64,000 nucleotides of DNA from Anthonomus grandis grandis (lineage: Eukaryota; Arthropoda; Insecta; Coleoptera; Curculionidae): contig NC_065548.1 of NCBI RefSeq assembly GCF_022605725.1, forward strand, positions 4,993,644 through 5,057,643, given 5' to 3'. Position 1 is the first letter of the stretch. The number at the start of each line of letters is the position of its first letter. This document shows positions 44,400-56,600 of the stretch, in pieces. A program made the translations under genes and the position numbers. The notes beneath the pieces are model-generated. The model ran no database searches. It saw only the letters and a program-made list of their open reading frames with translations, and was not told the origin of the DNA.

Positions 44400-46335
44400 T
44401 ATAAAATTTCAAAGTTAAACGATTTTTAATTTTTTTAAATAAACAAGAATTTGTTTTAGGCATTTGAGGCCAGACCCTGGCTCAACTGCCTAGAGTAATG
44501 AAATTAAGTTAAAAATATGTTTTTGGTTGAAAGAAAGATAAATCTTTAAAATTAGGTCGATTTAGAGCTTAGTTTTCTCGTAGTCGTCTCTTAACGTTGA
44601 CGATATCTTAATTTTTTTAAACAAACAGGAATTTATTTTAGGCAACTAAGGCAAGACCCTGGTTTATTTCATTAACAAATATATATTCAACCTAGTTTCG
44701 TTATTTCAAGCAATTGGCCCGGGGACTTGCCTTAACTGCCTGCAATTTATTTCGCTTTATTTAAAAATTAAAACGCCTTTAATTTTAAAGGCAAATTGCA
44801 AGAAAACTAGGCTCTAAAATAACCTAATTTTAAAGATTTTTCTTTTTTTTTCAACCAAAAACATATTTTTAACTTAATTTCATTATTCCAGGCAGTTGAG
44901 CCAGGGTCTGGCCTCAACTGCCTAGAATGGATTCTTGTTTATTTAAAAAATTAAAAAATCGTCAACTTTAAAATTTTATAAAAGGTAAGATTTTGATATT
45001 TTGAAAAAAGCCTAAAATCTAAATCCTTCTAACAAAATTAAATGCTGCAAAAATTTCATCAAATTCCAATGTACTTTCCAAATTTTTTGCCCAAAAATTC
45101 TTAATTTTCAAAATATGAAATTCTCTCTTGAGTAAATATTTTGAAAATTAAAAATTTTTGGGCGAAAAATTTAGAAAGTACATTGGAATTTGATAAGGCA
45201 GTTGAGGCCAGACCCTGACTCAACTGCCTGGAATAATGCAATTAAGTTAAAAATATGTTTTTGGTTGAAAAAAAGGAAAAATCTCTAAGATTAGGTCGAT
45301 TTAGAGCCTTATTTTCTTAAATTCCAGGTAGTTGACGAAAGTCCCTAGCTCAACTGCCTGGAATCATAAAATTAACTTAAAAATATGTTTTTAGTTAAAA
45401 AAAAGGAAAAATCCCTAAAATTAGATTACTTTAAAGCCTGATTTTCGTGCAATTTGCCTTTAAAATTAAAGGCGTTTTAACTTTTAAATAAAGCGAAATA
45501 AATTTTAGGCAGTTAACAAAAGTTCCTAGCTCAATTGCCTGGAATAATGAAGTTAACTTGAAAATATGTTTTTGATTGAAAAAAAGGAAAAAATCATTAA
45601 AATTAGGTTGACTTAGAGCCTAGTTTTCTCGCAATCGTCTTCCATAGTTAAAGGATTTTTAATTTTTAAATAAACCGAAATAAATTCCAAGCAGTTAAGG
45701 GAAGTTTCCAGTTCAACTGCCTGGAATAATAAAATTGACTTAAAAATATGTTTTTAGTTAAAAAAAAGGAAATAGGCTTTAAAGTAACCTTAAAATTAGG
45801 TTACTTTAAACCGTAGTTTTCTTGCAATTTGCCTTCAAAATTAAAGGCGTTTTAATTTTTAAATAAATCGAAATAAATTCCAGGCAGTTAACGAAAGTTC
45901 CTAGCTCAACTGCCTGGAATAATGAAATTAACTTGAAAATATGTTTTTGGTTGAAAAAAAAAATCCTTAAAATTAGGTTGATTTAGAGCCTATTTTTCTG
46001 CAATCGACTTTTAAAGGTGAAGATTTTTTAAATTTTTAAATAAACCGAAATACATTCTAGGCAGTTAATGGAAATTCCTGGTTCAACTGCCTGGAATAAT
46101 AAAGTCAACTTGAAAATATATTTTTGTTTAAAAAAATTAAAAATCCTTAAAATTTGGTTAACTTAGAGCCTAGTTTTCTCGCAATCGTCTTCTAAAGTTG
46201 AAGATTTTTGAATTTTTAAATAAACCGAAATACATGAGTGATGAATTTCCGTCAACTGCCTGGAATAATGAAATTAAGTTGAAAATATGGTTTTGGTTGA
46301 AAAAAAGAAAAAATCCCTGAAATTAGGTTGATTTA
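44400..46335. repeat. Hairpin-bearing ~181-bp repeat, mixed and mainly inverted orientation
   Basis: From about 44470 the same unit appears reversed (AACTGCCTAGAGTAATGAAA…TATGTTTTTGGTTGAA), flips to forward at about 44700-44940, and then runs reversed from 45200 to 46330 (copies near 45205, 45350, 45530, 45710, 45900, 46085, 46250). The flip near 45126 coincides with a large hairpin (separate entry). Confidence 0.88.
45058..45194. repeat. Large hairpin, 59-bp arms and 19-bp loop
   Basis: 45058-45116 and 45136-45194 are reverse complements with about 3 mismatches (ATCAAATTCCAATGTACTTT at the left end, its complement at the right). It sits at the boundary where the 181-bp units change orientation. 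Confidence 0.92.
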
Positions 46336-47140
46336 GAATAAGCTGATTTTAAATCTAGAATTTCATGAAATGTTTGCAATATTTAATTTTGAAAAATCGT
46401 TTACATTTTAGACTCTTATATTTTGAAATATCAAAATCTTACTTCTTTCTTTTTTTTGAGATTATTTGGAGAATACCAATTTTTTTAAAAACATTTAACG
46501 TCGTTTGATTTTCTGAAAATCTTTAAAATTTCTGTAATTACTTTAGGTAAAAGCCTAAAAATTCGCTCGATTTTCTTTGATTCGCAATTTCAAAATACTC
46601 ACATAAAAATAAATATTTAAATTTTAGGCTCTAAAATTAAAAATTCCAAAATATTCATATTTTTCTTCTGAGATTTTAGAAGTGCGTTTGAATTTATTGA
46701 AAATTTCTATTTAATTTTGATAAAAGGCTTTAAATTTAAGGTTTTCAAAATTTTAATTTTTAAAATTTGGTTTTATTTTAAGTGCTTCAGCTGTTTTGGT
46801 AACAACATTTATCTTGAGAACTTTTGAAAATTCTTTAAAAGATTTCAAATCAGAAGTTCATCAACTTTTATATTTGAAAACTTTAAAATAATATCAAAAT
46901 TGTTTATGTGGACACAAAACTAACCATATCTCATGGTGGAAAATGATTCAAGAGTTTAAAGGCACAAACACATATTAATTTTAATTTAGGTATTTGGCCT
47001 AACTGCCTAAAATTTATTTAGAACATAACAAACTTTCAACTTCGGAAGCTGTTTGTTAGAAAACTACGCTCTAAATTATCATAATTCCAAAAATTTTTTT
47101 ATTTTCTCAACTTAAAATCTTATTTTGCGACCAAATTAAA
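46336..47140. other. Diverged AT-rich stretch within the repeat region
   Basis: No clear copy of the 181-bp unit and no gene. A few AACTGCCT words near 46995 suggest a very old copy. Confidence 0.4.
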
Positions 47141-47690
47141 TGTTGATCCAGGAATTTCTTTCAACTGCCTGGAATATATTTCGATTTATTGAAAAATTAA
47201 AAAGCCTTCAACTTTGGAGGAACATTGTGAGAAAACTGGGCTCTATATCAACCTAATTTCAAGGATTTTCCCTTTTTTTCATCCAAAAACATATTTTCCA
47301 CTTAATTTCATCTTTCTAGGCAGCTAAGCCAGGGTTTTACCTCAACTGCCTGGAATTTATTTCGGCTTAATTATAAATAAAAAAAGCCTTTAATCTTGGA
47401 GGAAAATTGCCAGAAAATTAGGCTTTAGATCAACCCAATTTCAAGGACATTTGCTTTCCTTCAACCAAAAACATATTTTCAACTGAATTTCATTATTCTA
47501 GGCAGTTGAGCCGGGGTCTTGCCTTAACTACCTAAAAAAAAATTCTTGTTTATTTAAAAAATTTAAATATATTCAACTTTGACAGACCACTGCAAGAAAA
47601 CGAGGCTCTAAATCGACCTAATTTTAAGGATTTTTCCTTTTTATTTAACCAAAAACGTATTTTTTTATTCTAGGCAGTTGATGCATAATT
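47141..47690 (+). repeat. Hairpin-bearing ~181-bp repeat, forward copies
   Basis: CAACTGCCTGGAATATATTT near 47163 and further units to about 47680, with TTCTAGGCAG variants near 47315, 47493 and 47671. More diverged than the 43.3-kb block. Confidence 0.8.
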
Positions 47691-48570
47691 TTATTTAAAA
47701 TATATAAAATATAAAACATTTACAAGCAACTTCCCCGAACTGTAAAATAAATTTTAACTTAAAAGTTAATTAAAAATTGAATAAATATTCCAGGCAGTTG
47801 AGTTTTTCTTCAATCTTAATTATAATACCTCAACTGCCGTTAATAAATTCATTAATATATTCTAGACAGTTAAAGCATAATTTTAATGAAAATGCTTAAA
47901 ATTATAAAACTCTTCGAGCAACTACCTGAAATTCTAAACTAAATTTTTAACTTGAGCTTTAAATAAGTTAGTTAATGTAATTAAAATGCCGGAACTGTCA
48001 GAAATTGTAAACTAACTTTTAATATAAACGTTAATTAAAAATTGATTAATTATTCTAGGTATTCTAAAAAATTGACTTTTAAATAAGAGAGACATTTGTT
48101 ATTTCAAGGGAGCTATGACGAATTATAAAAAAACATAAACTTGCGTTAATTTTTAATACTAATTTTGCGATACTAAAATGCTTAAAATTATAAAACTCTT
48201 CGAGCAACTACCTGAAATTCTAAGCTAAATTTTTAACTTGAGCTTTAAATAAGTTAGTTAATTTAATTAAAATGCCTGAACTGTCTGAAATTGTAAACTA
48301 ACTTTTAACATAAACGTTAATTAAACATTTATTAATTATTCTAGGCAGTTGATGCATAATTTTATTTAAAATATCTAAAACATTTACAAGCAACTGCCCC
48401 GAACTGTAAAATAAATTTGAACTTAAAAGTTAATTAAAAATTAAATAAATATTCCAGGCACTTGAGTTTTTCTTTAATATTAATTATAATGCCTCAACTG
48501 CCGTTAATAAATTCATTAATATATTCGAGACAGTTAAAACATAATTTTAATTAAAATGCTTAAATGCAAA
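47691..48570 (+). repeat. Second repeat type inside the array, ~290-bp direct copies
   Basis: ATGCTTAAAATTATAAAACT, then CTTCGAGCAACTACCTGAAA, occurs at about 47890 and again at about 48178, nearly identical over some 150 bp. TTTACAAGCAACT…CCCGAACTGTAAAATAA occurs near 47720 and 48380. TTCCAGGCAGTTGAGTTTTT (47789) and TTCCAGGCACTTGAGTTTTT (48452) show that the shared word is also present here. Confidence 0.8.
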
Positions 48571-49115
48571 AACTTAATTTCATGAGTCCAGGCAATTGAG
48601 CCAGGAATTTCCCTCAACTGCCTGGAATGTATTTCAGTTTATTTAAAAATTTAAAAAAACCTTTAACTATGAAAGACGGTTGCGAGAAAACTAGGCTCTA
48701 AATCAACCTAATTTTAAGGATTTTTTCTTTTTTTTCAACCATTCAACCAAGACATATTTTTAACATAAATTTAATTATTCCAAGCAGTTGAGCCAAGGTT
48801 TTCCCTTAAATGCCTGGAAATTATTTCGATTTATTTAAAAACTAAAAAACCTTCAACTTAAGAAGACGATTGCGAGAAAACTAGGCTTTAAATCGACCTA
48901 ATTTCAAGGTTTTCCTATCTATCAACTAAAAACATATTTTCAACTTAATGTCAATATTCCAGGCAGTTGAGCCAGGATCTTACCTCAATTGCCTGGAATA
49001 AATTTAAGTTTAATTAAAAAATGCAAAATTCTTCAACTTTGGGAGACTATTATTATTCCAGGCAGTTAAGCTAGTCTTGCCTTAAATGCCTGGAATAAAT
49101 AGCTGTTTATTTAAA
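48571..49115 (+). repeat. Hairpin-bearing ~181-bp repeat, last forward copies
   Basis: Copies near 48585, 48778, 48957 and 49056, each with CCAGGCA/CCAAGCA words facing GCCTGGAA. The array stops at about 49115. Confidence 0.82.
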
Positions 49116-49759
49116 AAAAATAAAAAACTTAAAAATGTAAAAAAATGGTGGGCATCATTTGCAGCATGGCGCCAAATTTTCAAATTAAAATTTAAATAGC
49201 CAAAAGTGGGGATAGCCGACCAGTACTTTAAAAAATATTTCTTCATAGCATACATAGCTTGTTCTATGTCTGCCAAGGGTTAGTTAGTAACAAACAGAAC
49301 TTTCTTAGAGTAATTTTAATCCCTAAAAAGACTCTTTAATTCTTTATTCCTTCTTTTAGGTTCTGAAACAAAATACATATCTTAATTGCAATTACAGCTT
49401 CGTTTTTCTACCCCGAAAAAAGGAAAAAAATCTCTCGATTTACCCCAAACTAGTCATCCCCCCATTCATTCGTCATATTTCCCCGAGTGATTTCGAAGTT
49501 TTTATCCGGTTCCTGTCTGCGCAATTCAACCACCCACTTGAACCGAAAAATTTATAGCGACTTTTCGGGCAATTTCATCCCCCAGCTTTATTATCTTCAA
49601 AACGATATAGACCACCGTGCTTTTGACTGACCCCTAATCGTCTTAATTATTTTTAATTGAGACGAAAGTTACTCGTTAGGGTGGTAAATAACTGTACTTT
49701 CTCAGGACAGTTTTCGCCCTTATTTCTATTTCTCTCTAAAGCTAATAATAAACTTCTTA

Positions 49760-49790
<31 letters not shown>

Positions 49791-50229
49791 ATCGTAATTG
49801 CGGTCCTCATCGTTGGAACTTATCAAAACTAGTTGTCAAAGGTTGTTAATAAGTTTTGAAAACATCCCGTATATTAGGCACACAAGAGAACAGGTTCCTG
49901 GGTAGTTTGAGTCCACTACAGAGCCACAATCTATTACTTGAAGTGTCCTTTAGGCCTGGGCTTTATCTTAGTACAGGGGGGCGGTACCACGTATAAAAAG
50001 TTTCTTTTTTTTTGGGAATAAGACGTTGGAATTAAATGAGTTTTGAAAATGTATTAATTTTTTACGCAATTGTTTATGATTCTTTATGGTGAGATGGATG
50101 AGGTTTTGAATAAAAAAATATTTATTTTTCTTTTTATCTTTATCGGGGTTTTATTGCGTCTATAGGAACTTGAAGTGATTTTAAATTAATTTGATTGAAT
50201 TGCTGCAGACCGAAGAAGGAGGCTAAGGC
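49116..50229. other. Non-repeated stretch with a (GA)n run
   Basis: Sequence from about 49370 to 49980 is more complex and richer in GC than the surrounding arrays. (GA)n occupies 49761-49790. It could hold regulatory or noncoding-exon sequence, but no coding block with splice sites was found. Confidence 0.4.
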
Positions 50230-51440
50230 ATTTGGTCCATGGATATAAAAATGTGGACACTGATTTTTAATAAATTACGTAAGTTATTTGCTATTTATCG
50301 AGATTGCCAGGTAACTTTGAATTCCAATTTCTCTGGAAATGCTCTGTAAAGTTTCCTGATTAGCTCCAGTCAGACTAGGAATTTGAGGTATATGACAACC
50401 TTTTACCCCTCTATGGAAATTCTAATCAAATTATTGGTTTTTATTAAGCTATAACAGAAGACCCAGGAGTACTCAGATTTATTTAAAAAAAACGACTTTT
50501 TAAGTAATTTTTATTAGACTACATAAGGCACTTGTTATTTATGGCCATTTCCAGCTAGCTTTGTATTCAAATTTCTATGGAAATGCTTTTTAGAGTTCTC
50601 TGATTGGCTTGTTATAACTGAGCTTAATCGATGATCGCTAGGTCCTTTAAAAAATACTGTTCTAACGATCTTTAATAAATAACATAAGACACTTTTTATC
50701 GTCATTTCCATATAATTTTGTATTCCAATTTCTCTGGAAAGGCTGTTTAGAGTTCTCTGATTAGCTTTAGTCAGACTAGAAATTTCAGGTATATAACAAA
50801 CCTCTCTTACTCCATGGAAATTCTCATTAAAAAACTGGTTTTCACTGAACTATAACAGAAAACTCTGGTGTATAAATTATAATTCTCAGATCCATCAAAA
50901 AACAACTTTTCAAGTGATTTTTATTAGACTATATAAGGCGCTTGTTATCTATGGCCATTTCCATGTAACTTTGTATTCAAATTTCTATGGAGATGCTATG
51001 GAGAGTTCTCTGATTGGCCCCAGTTAGACTAGGAATTTGAGATACGGGACAGTTCTTTTTAACTCCTTAGAAGTTCTGGGTTAATTAGTTTTCACTTATT
51101 ATTTATCGTTATTTCCATATAAGTTTGTTATCCAATTTCTCTGGAAATGCTTTTTAGAGTATCCTAATTAGTTCTATGAAGACTAGGAATTTAAGGTTCA
51201 TGACAATCTTTTCGTATTCCCTAAGAATTCCAGTTTAATTACTAGTTTTCACGGAGTTATAACTGAAGACCTTGAAGCCTAATCTATGATCGTCAGGTTG
51301 ATTAAAAAGTCACTTTTCAAGCGACCTTTAGTGAATTCACGAAGACACTTATTATTTATCGTGATTTCCATATAATTTTGTATTCCAATTTCTCTGGAAA
51401 GGCTCTGGAAATTAGCTTTAGTCAGACTAAAAATTTGAGG
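50230..51440. repeat. Tandem repeat, ~405-bp unit, 3 copies with two sub-repeats each
   Basis: ATTTCCATATAACTTTGTAT followed by CAATTTCTCTGGAAATGCT, in variants, recurs near 50294, 50538, 50694, 50948, 51101 and 51352. The alternating spacings (~250 and ~155 bp) show a two-part unit of about 405 bp. Confidence 0.82.
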
Positions 51441-52734
51441 TACAGAATAAACTTCTCCTTCTCCTTTTAAATTCTCATTGAATCACTAGTTTTCATTGAG
51501 CTATGACACAAGATCCTAAGACCTTGAGACGTTATGATGACTGGCTTTATCGAAGATCTTTTGATCTTTTAAACATGTAGATCATAAACTTGGAAACTTA
51601 CTGGTGGAGGCCATTTTAACAAGACTCTCCTGGAAGATTTGCGTGGTTTACCATGATGACTTTATTGTAATAAGAGATTCGTTTAGAGTATCACATGAAA
51701 AATCTAAAATAAGTGTTACTGAGGGGCTAGTAGGTTCTGGATTTTCTGGATTATTAAGGTGAGATCGAAGAGTCATGTGTTTCAAACGGCTGAGCGGTAT
51801 CTAGAACACGTCTTTTCCAGTCAAGGAGTTGCGGTTAACAAGACTCAAGAAGAATATTAATGAATGAATGGCCAGTTCTTCTTCTTCTTTTTTTCTTCTT
51901 CTTCTTCTTCTTGTTCTTCTTCTTCTTCTTCTTGGGATTATGCTCTTACCATTGAAGCTATGTGTAGAAACTTGTCAACATCGTAAGACCATTGAACAGG
52001 CATTGACAGACAGAAAGAGAATAAAAATTTCAATGATCTCAAATTATCAGGAAAATTTGAAAAAAATAATATTTCACTTTGCTTTAATTATAATCGTTTT
52101 ATTTCGAGTGTGTTTTTGCGAGAAAGAATTGTTTAAAGAGAGAAAAAGATTAATAAATTGAAGTTGAATTCGAACAACACTACTACTGCTATTACTTCTT
52201 TTACTACTACTACTGTAGTGTCCCAATGATAATTTTCTAAAGGTCGAAATAAACGTCGATATATTGTTAGAGAAGCTATCAAACAATTTTCTCCCCTTAC
52301 TGATCCTTTTATTATTAAATATTAACTATGAAGATTTGTTGAAAAAATTATTTAAGTTTGTATAGGCATTTAAAGCCATTTTATCTATATTTCACTTAAC
52401 TAATTTGGCGTTTTATATTTTTTAAACGCTAAAGTAGAACCTAAACTGCCGAGAAGTTAGGAAACATTTTTCTTGTAATTCAGTTTCTATGGTTCATCAG
52501 GCCTACTATAAAATAGGCCGAAAAATATAGGCCTATCGTTGCAGCAATTTATCTAATTAGTTAAAATACATAATGTATTTAAACCATCAAATTTCAATTT
52601 TCTGAAAATGTGAAAATAATTCTTACAATAAACGTGATATTATCACATTTTTTTAATGATTTATTACTTTGTTGAACACTTAAATATAGGGCCTTATCTA
52701 TATATATCTATATAGAGCCTTATAGTTGAAAAAA
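51441..52734. other. Spacer with trinucleotide microsatellites
   Basis: (CTT)n at 51876-51933 and a degenerate (ACT)n near 52175-52215. The 97-codon frame at 51868-52161 arises from the CTT run and is not credible as a gene. Confidence 0.5.
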
Positions 52735-55700
52735 TTAAAAAATATATAGGGGTTCCTAGAAAAGCTCCTGGTCTTAAAAAGCTCATTTTCATGAAAACCA
52801 ATAAACGTAGATGACTAAAACAAATTGTAAATAATTAGGAAAATATTGGGCTACAAATTTTATTAAAGATGAAATTTGATTCCAATGACAGTTTTCCAGT
52901 TATAAGAGATTTTCTGCTGACTTGCCTAGTTAAAAAGTGAATAAAATATGTAGGGGTTTCTAGAGAAGCTGCTGGTCCTAGAAACCTTATTTTGATAAAA
53001 TACATTAAAACCCATACAGACAATGCAAAATTACTTTCTTAAAATCATTTTTAGAAAAGATAAAGTGTTTCCAAAATACCTACTTTACAGTGAAAGAAAT
53101 GTTCTTTTATATACGAAAACCCTGAAATAGGTGTACATGTTAGTCATTCTTAATCTACCAGGTTTAATGTTACGAATTAAGGAAAGTTACGAATATTTAA
53201 GTCTTGTTATGAGTTTGAGCAAATAGTGCACACTAATAATATCTAATTTTAATATTTATCCAGTTACTTTTTATTGTTAAACTCTTAGTATTATGGTTAT
53301 TATGCCCCATACATAAATTTGGTTTTCCAGGTACCTAATATAATTACAATAGTAAACATAAAAATTTTTATCTAATATCAACATGTATATAACAATTTAA
53401 TTTTAGTAATATATGACTATGAGTATATATAGAGGAATGAAATAAATTGTAGATAATTATGAAAATATTTAGCTGCCAATTTTATTAAAGATTAAATTCT
53501 TTTCTAAGGAGAGTTTTTCAATAATAGAAGATTTTTGCTGCCTAGTCTAGTTGAAAAGTAAATAAAATATGTAGGGGTTCCTAGAGAAGCTTTTGGCCGT
53601 AATGAGTTCATTTTCATAAAAACCAATAAACGTAGATCAGTGAAACAAATTGTAAATGATTGGAAAAATATTAGGCTGCAAATTTTATAATAGATGAAAT
53701 TTTTTCCAAAGAGAGTTTTTCAGTTATATACGATTTGCTGCTACCTGGTCTAGTTGAAAATAAATAAAATTTGTTTAAAGTTATTGTTAAATTAAAAAAG
53801 TTTAAAAGGGTTTCCTAAAGAAGCTCCTGATCCTAAAAAACTCGTTTTCATAAAAGCCAATTAATTAAGATGAGTAAAACAAACTGTAAATGATTAGGAA
53901 AATAAATTTTAAAAGGTGTATTAAATATATAGGGGTTTGTAGAAAATCTTCTGGTCATAAAAAGCATATTTTCATAAAAACTAGTAATCCTAGATAATTA
54001 AAACAAAGTGTAGATCATTAGGAAAATGTTGAGGTTCCAATTTTATTAAGAATTGTTTTATTTCCAAAAAGAGTTTTCCAGTAAGAGTTTCTACTGCCTT
54101 ATGTTGTTAAACTTAAATAAAATAGGTAGGGGTTCATAGAGAAGTTATTGGTTCTAGAAAGTTAAATTTCATAAAAACTGATAAATATAGAGGAATGAAA
54201 GCAATTTTAGATAATTAAAAAATGATTTAGCTACACATTTTATTAAAGATTAAAATTTTTTCCAAGGAGAGTTTTCCAATTATAGGAGATTGTCTGCTGA
54301 CGGCTATCTAGTTTGAATCAAATATGTAGGGGTTCCTAGAGAAGCTTTTGGCCGTAATAGGTTCATTTTCATAAAAACCAATAAACTTAGATCAGTAAAA
54401 CAAATTGTAAATGATTGAAAAAATATTGGGATGCAAATTTTATAATAGATGACATTTTTTTCCAATAAGAATTTTTCAGTTATATACGATTTGCTGCTAC
54501 CTTGTCTAGTTGAAACTAAATAAAATTTGTAGGGTTTTCTAGAGAAGCTCGTGATCCTAAAAAACTCGTTTTCATAAAAGCCCAATAATTAAGATGAGTA
54601 AAACAAACTGCAAATGATTAGGAAAATAACTTTAAAAAAGTGTATTAAATATATAGGGGTTCGTAGAAAATCTCGTGGTCCTAAAAAGCACATTTGCATA
54701 AAAACTAGTTATCCTAGATAATTAAAACAAAGTGTAAATGTTTAAGAGAACGTTGAGCTTTCAATCTTATTAAAATTTTTTTTTTCCAAGAAGAGTTTTC
54801 CAGTAATAGTTTCTACTGCCTTATGTAGTTAAACTTAAATGAAATAGGTAGCGGTTCATAAAGAAGTTATTGGTTCTAGAAAGTTTAAGTTCATAAAAAC
54901 TGATAAATATAGAGGAATGAAAGCAATTGTAGATCATTAAGAAATGATTTAGCTACACATTTTATTAAAGATTAAATCTTTTTCCAAGGAGAGTTTTCCA
55001 ATTATAGGAGATTGTCTGCTGACGGCTATCTAGTTTGAATCAAATATGTAGGGGTTCCTAGAGAAGCTTTTGGCCGTAATAGGTTCATATTCATAAAAAC
55101 CAATAAACGTAGATCAGCGAAACAAATTTTAAATGATTGGAAAAATATTGGGCTGCAAATTTTATAATAGATGACATTTTTTCCAATAAGAGTTTTTTAG
55201 TTATATACGATTTGCTGCTACCTGGTCTAGTTAAAAATAAATAAACTTTGTAGGGTTTTCTAGAGAGGCTCGTGATCCTAAAAAACTCGTTTTCATAAAA
55301 GCCAAATAATTAAGATGAGTAAAACAAACTGCAAATGATTAGAAAAATAAATTTTAAAAAGTGTATTAAATATATAGGGGTTCGTAGAAAATCTCGTGGT
55401 CCTAAAAAGCACGTTTGCATAAAAACTAGTTATCCTAGATAATTAAAACAAAGTGTAAATGTTTAAGAGAATGTTGAGCTTTCAATATAATTAAGATTTT
55501 TTTTTCCAAGAAGAGTTTTCCACTTATAAAATAGTTTCTGCTGCCTTATCTAGTTAAAATTAAAAAAATAGGTAGGGGTTCATAGAGAAGCTGCTGGTCC
55601 TGCAAAACTCAATTAATTAATCTTATTAAAGATGATTTTTTTTAAAGAGAGTATTTTTCCGCTGCTTTGTTTAGTTGAAAATGTTAAAATATTCCTACCT

Positions 55701-55945
55701 GGAGGTTCCTAGAGAAACTCCAGGTCTTAAAAAGCTAAGTTTTATGAAAATTAATTAACTTACATAAGTAAAACAAGCTGTAGATTAAGAAAATATTCAA
55801 TTACAAATTTTATTGAAGATCATTTTTTATTCCATAAAGAGTTTTCGAACCATTAAAGATTTTCTGCTGCCTTGCTTAGTAGAAAAGTAAATAAAATATG
55901 TAGGGGTTTCTAGTCTTAAATATATCGTTTTCTTGAATAAAATTA
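52735..55945. repeat. Higher-order tandem array, ~721-bp unit made of four sub-repeats
   Basis: GTAGGGGTTCCTAGAGAAGC and variants occur near 52750 and 52950, then at 53571, 53808, 53935 and 54129; 54328, 54533, 54655 and 54850; 55050, 55252, 55377 and 55572. Within each group the spacing is about 200, 125, 195 and 200 bp. Equivalent positions in successive groups are 719-725 bp apart (757 once). A block at about 53085-53420 is unrelated and interrupts the array. No gene is encoded. Confidence 0.9.
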
Positions 55946-56199
55946 TTGGGTATTAAGCTTGTATTTTTATTATTATATCTAAATTAAATTCTTTCTTTCG
56001 ACCTGTAACGGCTTGCATCATTTTGAAACTAAATTTTTCTATATCAAGGAACGCACTACACCATTCGTGCATAATATATAGTATAGAAATGCAGTTATAC
56101 TTCAAATTGGGTTGTTTTTTAAAATCGTGCTGACCAATCATCAAGAGCAATTTATTATCTTACTTATTAAAAAAATACACTAATAATGCTTCTTAAATT

Positions 56200-56600
56200 A
56201 TGGAATTTTCAAAAAAAAAAATATTTTTTTATATTAAAGACAAAATGGTTAAGTGTTACCGCCCATGGCGCTCAAAGACACTTAACCGCTTAAGAAACAA
56301 CACGAGAAAAATAATAAAAGAGCGCCAAGGTGCTGGCTGCTGCTGCGTCGAGGCGAATGGTAGGAGCAGCAGGAGCGGGAGAAGAGAGAAAAAACTCGAA
56401 ATGGGTTGAAAATATTCAAATTAATTTGTTGTAAATCGACATGCGGAGTGGTTGGTCGGTGGGGACCACCCATAGTACCCATCGGCACAAGCGCCTACTT
56501 GTTGTCGAAAACGGCTCGAAATTATATAGTAATAACTGCTGGCGGTTTTCAGCGCCTCCGTAACAATTGCTTACGAGATTTATGTTTACCGTATTAAGTT
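56200..56600. promoter_or_regulatory. GC-rich, non-repeated island
   Basis: About 400 bp with far higher GC than the flanking arrays (GCGCCAAGGTGCTGGCTGCT, GGGGACCACCCATAGTACCC, GGCGGTTTTCAGCGCCTCCG). Short frames on both strands lack known domains. It may be a promoter, a noncoding exon or the rest of an unrecognised element. Adjacent sequence 55946-56199 and 56601-56880 shows nothing. Confidence 0.3.

Noticed and set aside
51868..52161. 97-codon frame with a poly-Ser/Leu start resembling a signal peptide
   Set aside because: The N-terminus is the translation of a (CTT)n microsatellite, and the rest has no domain.
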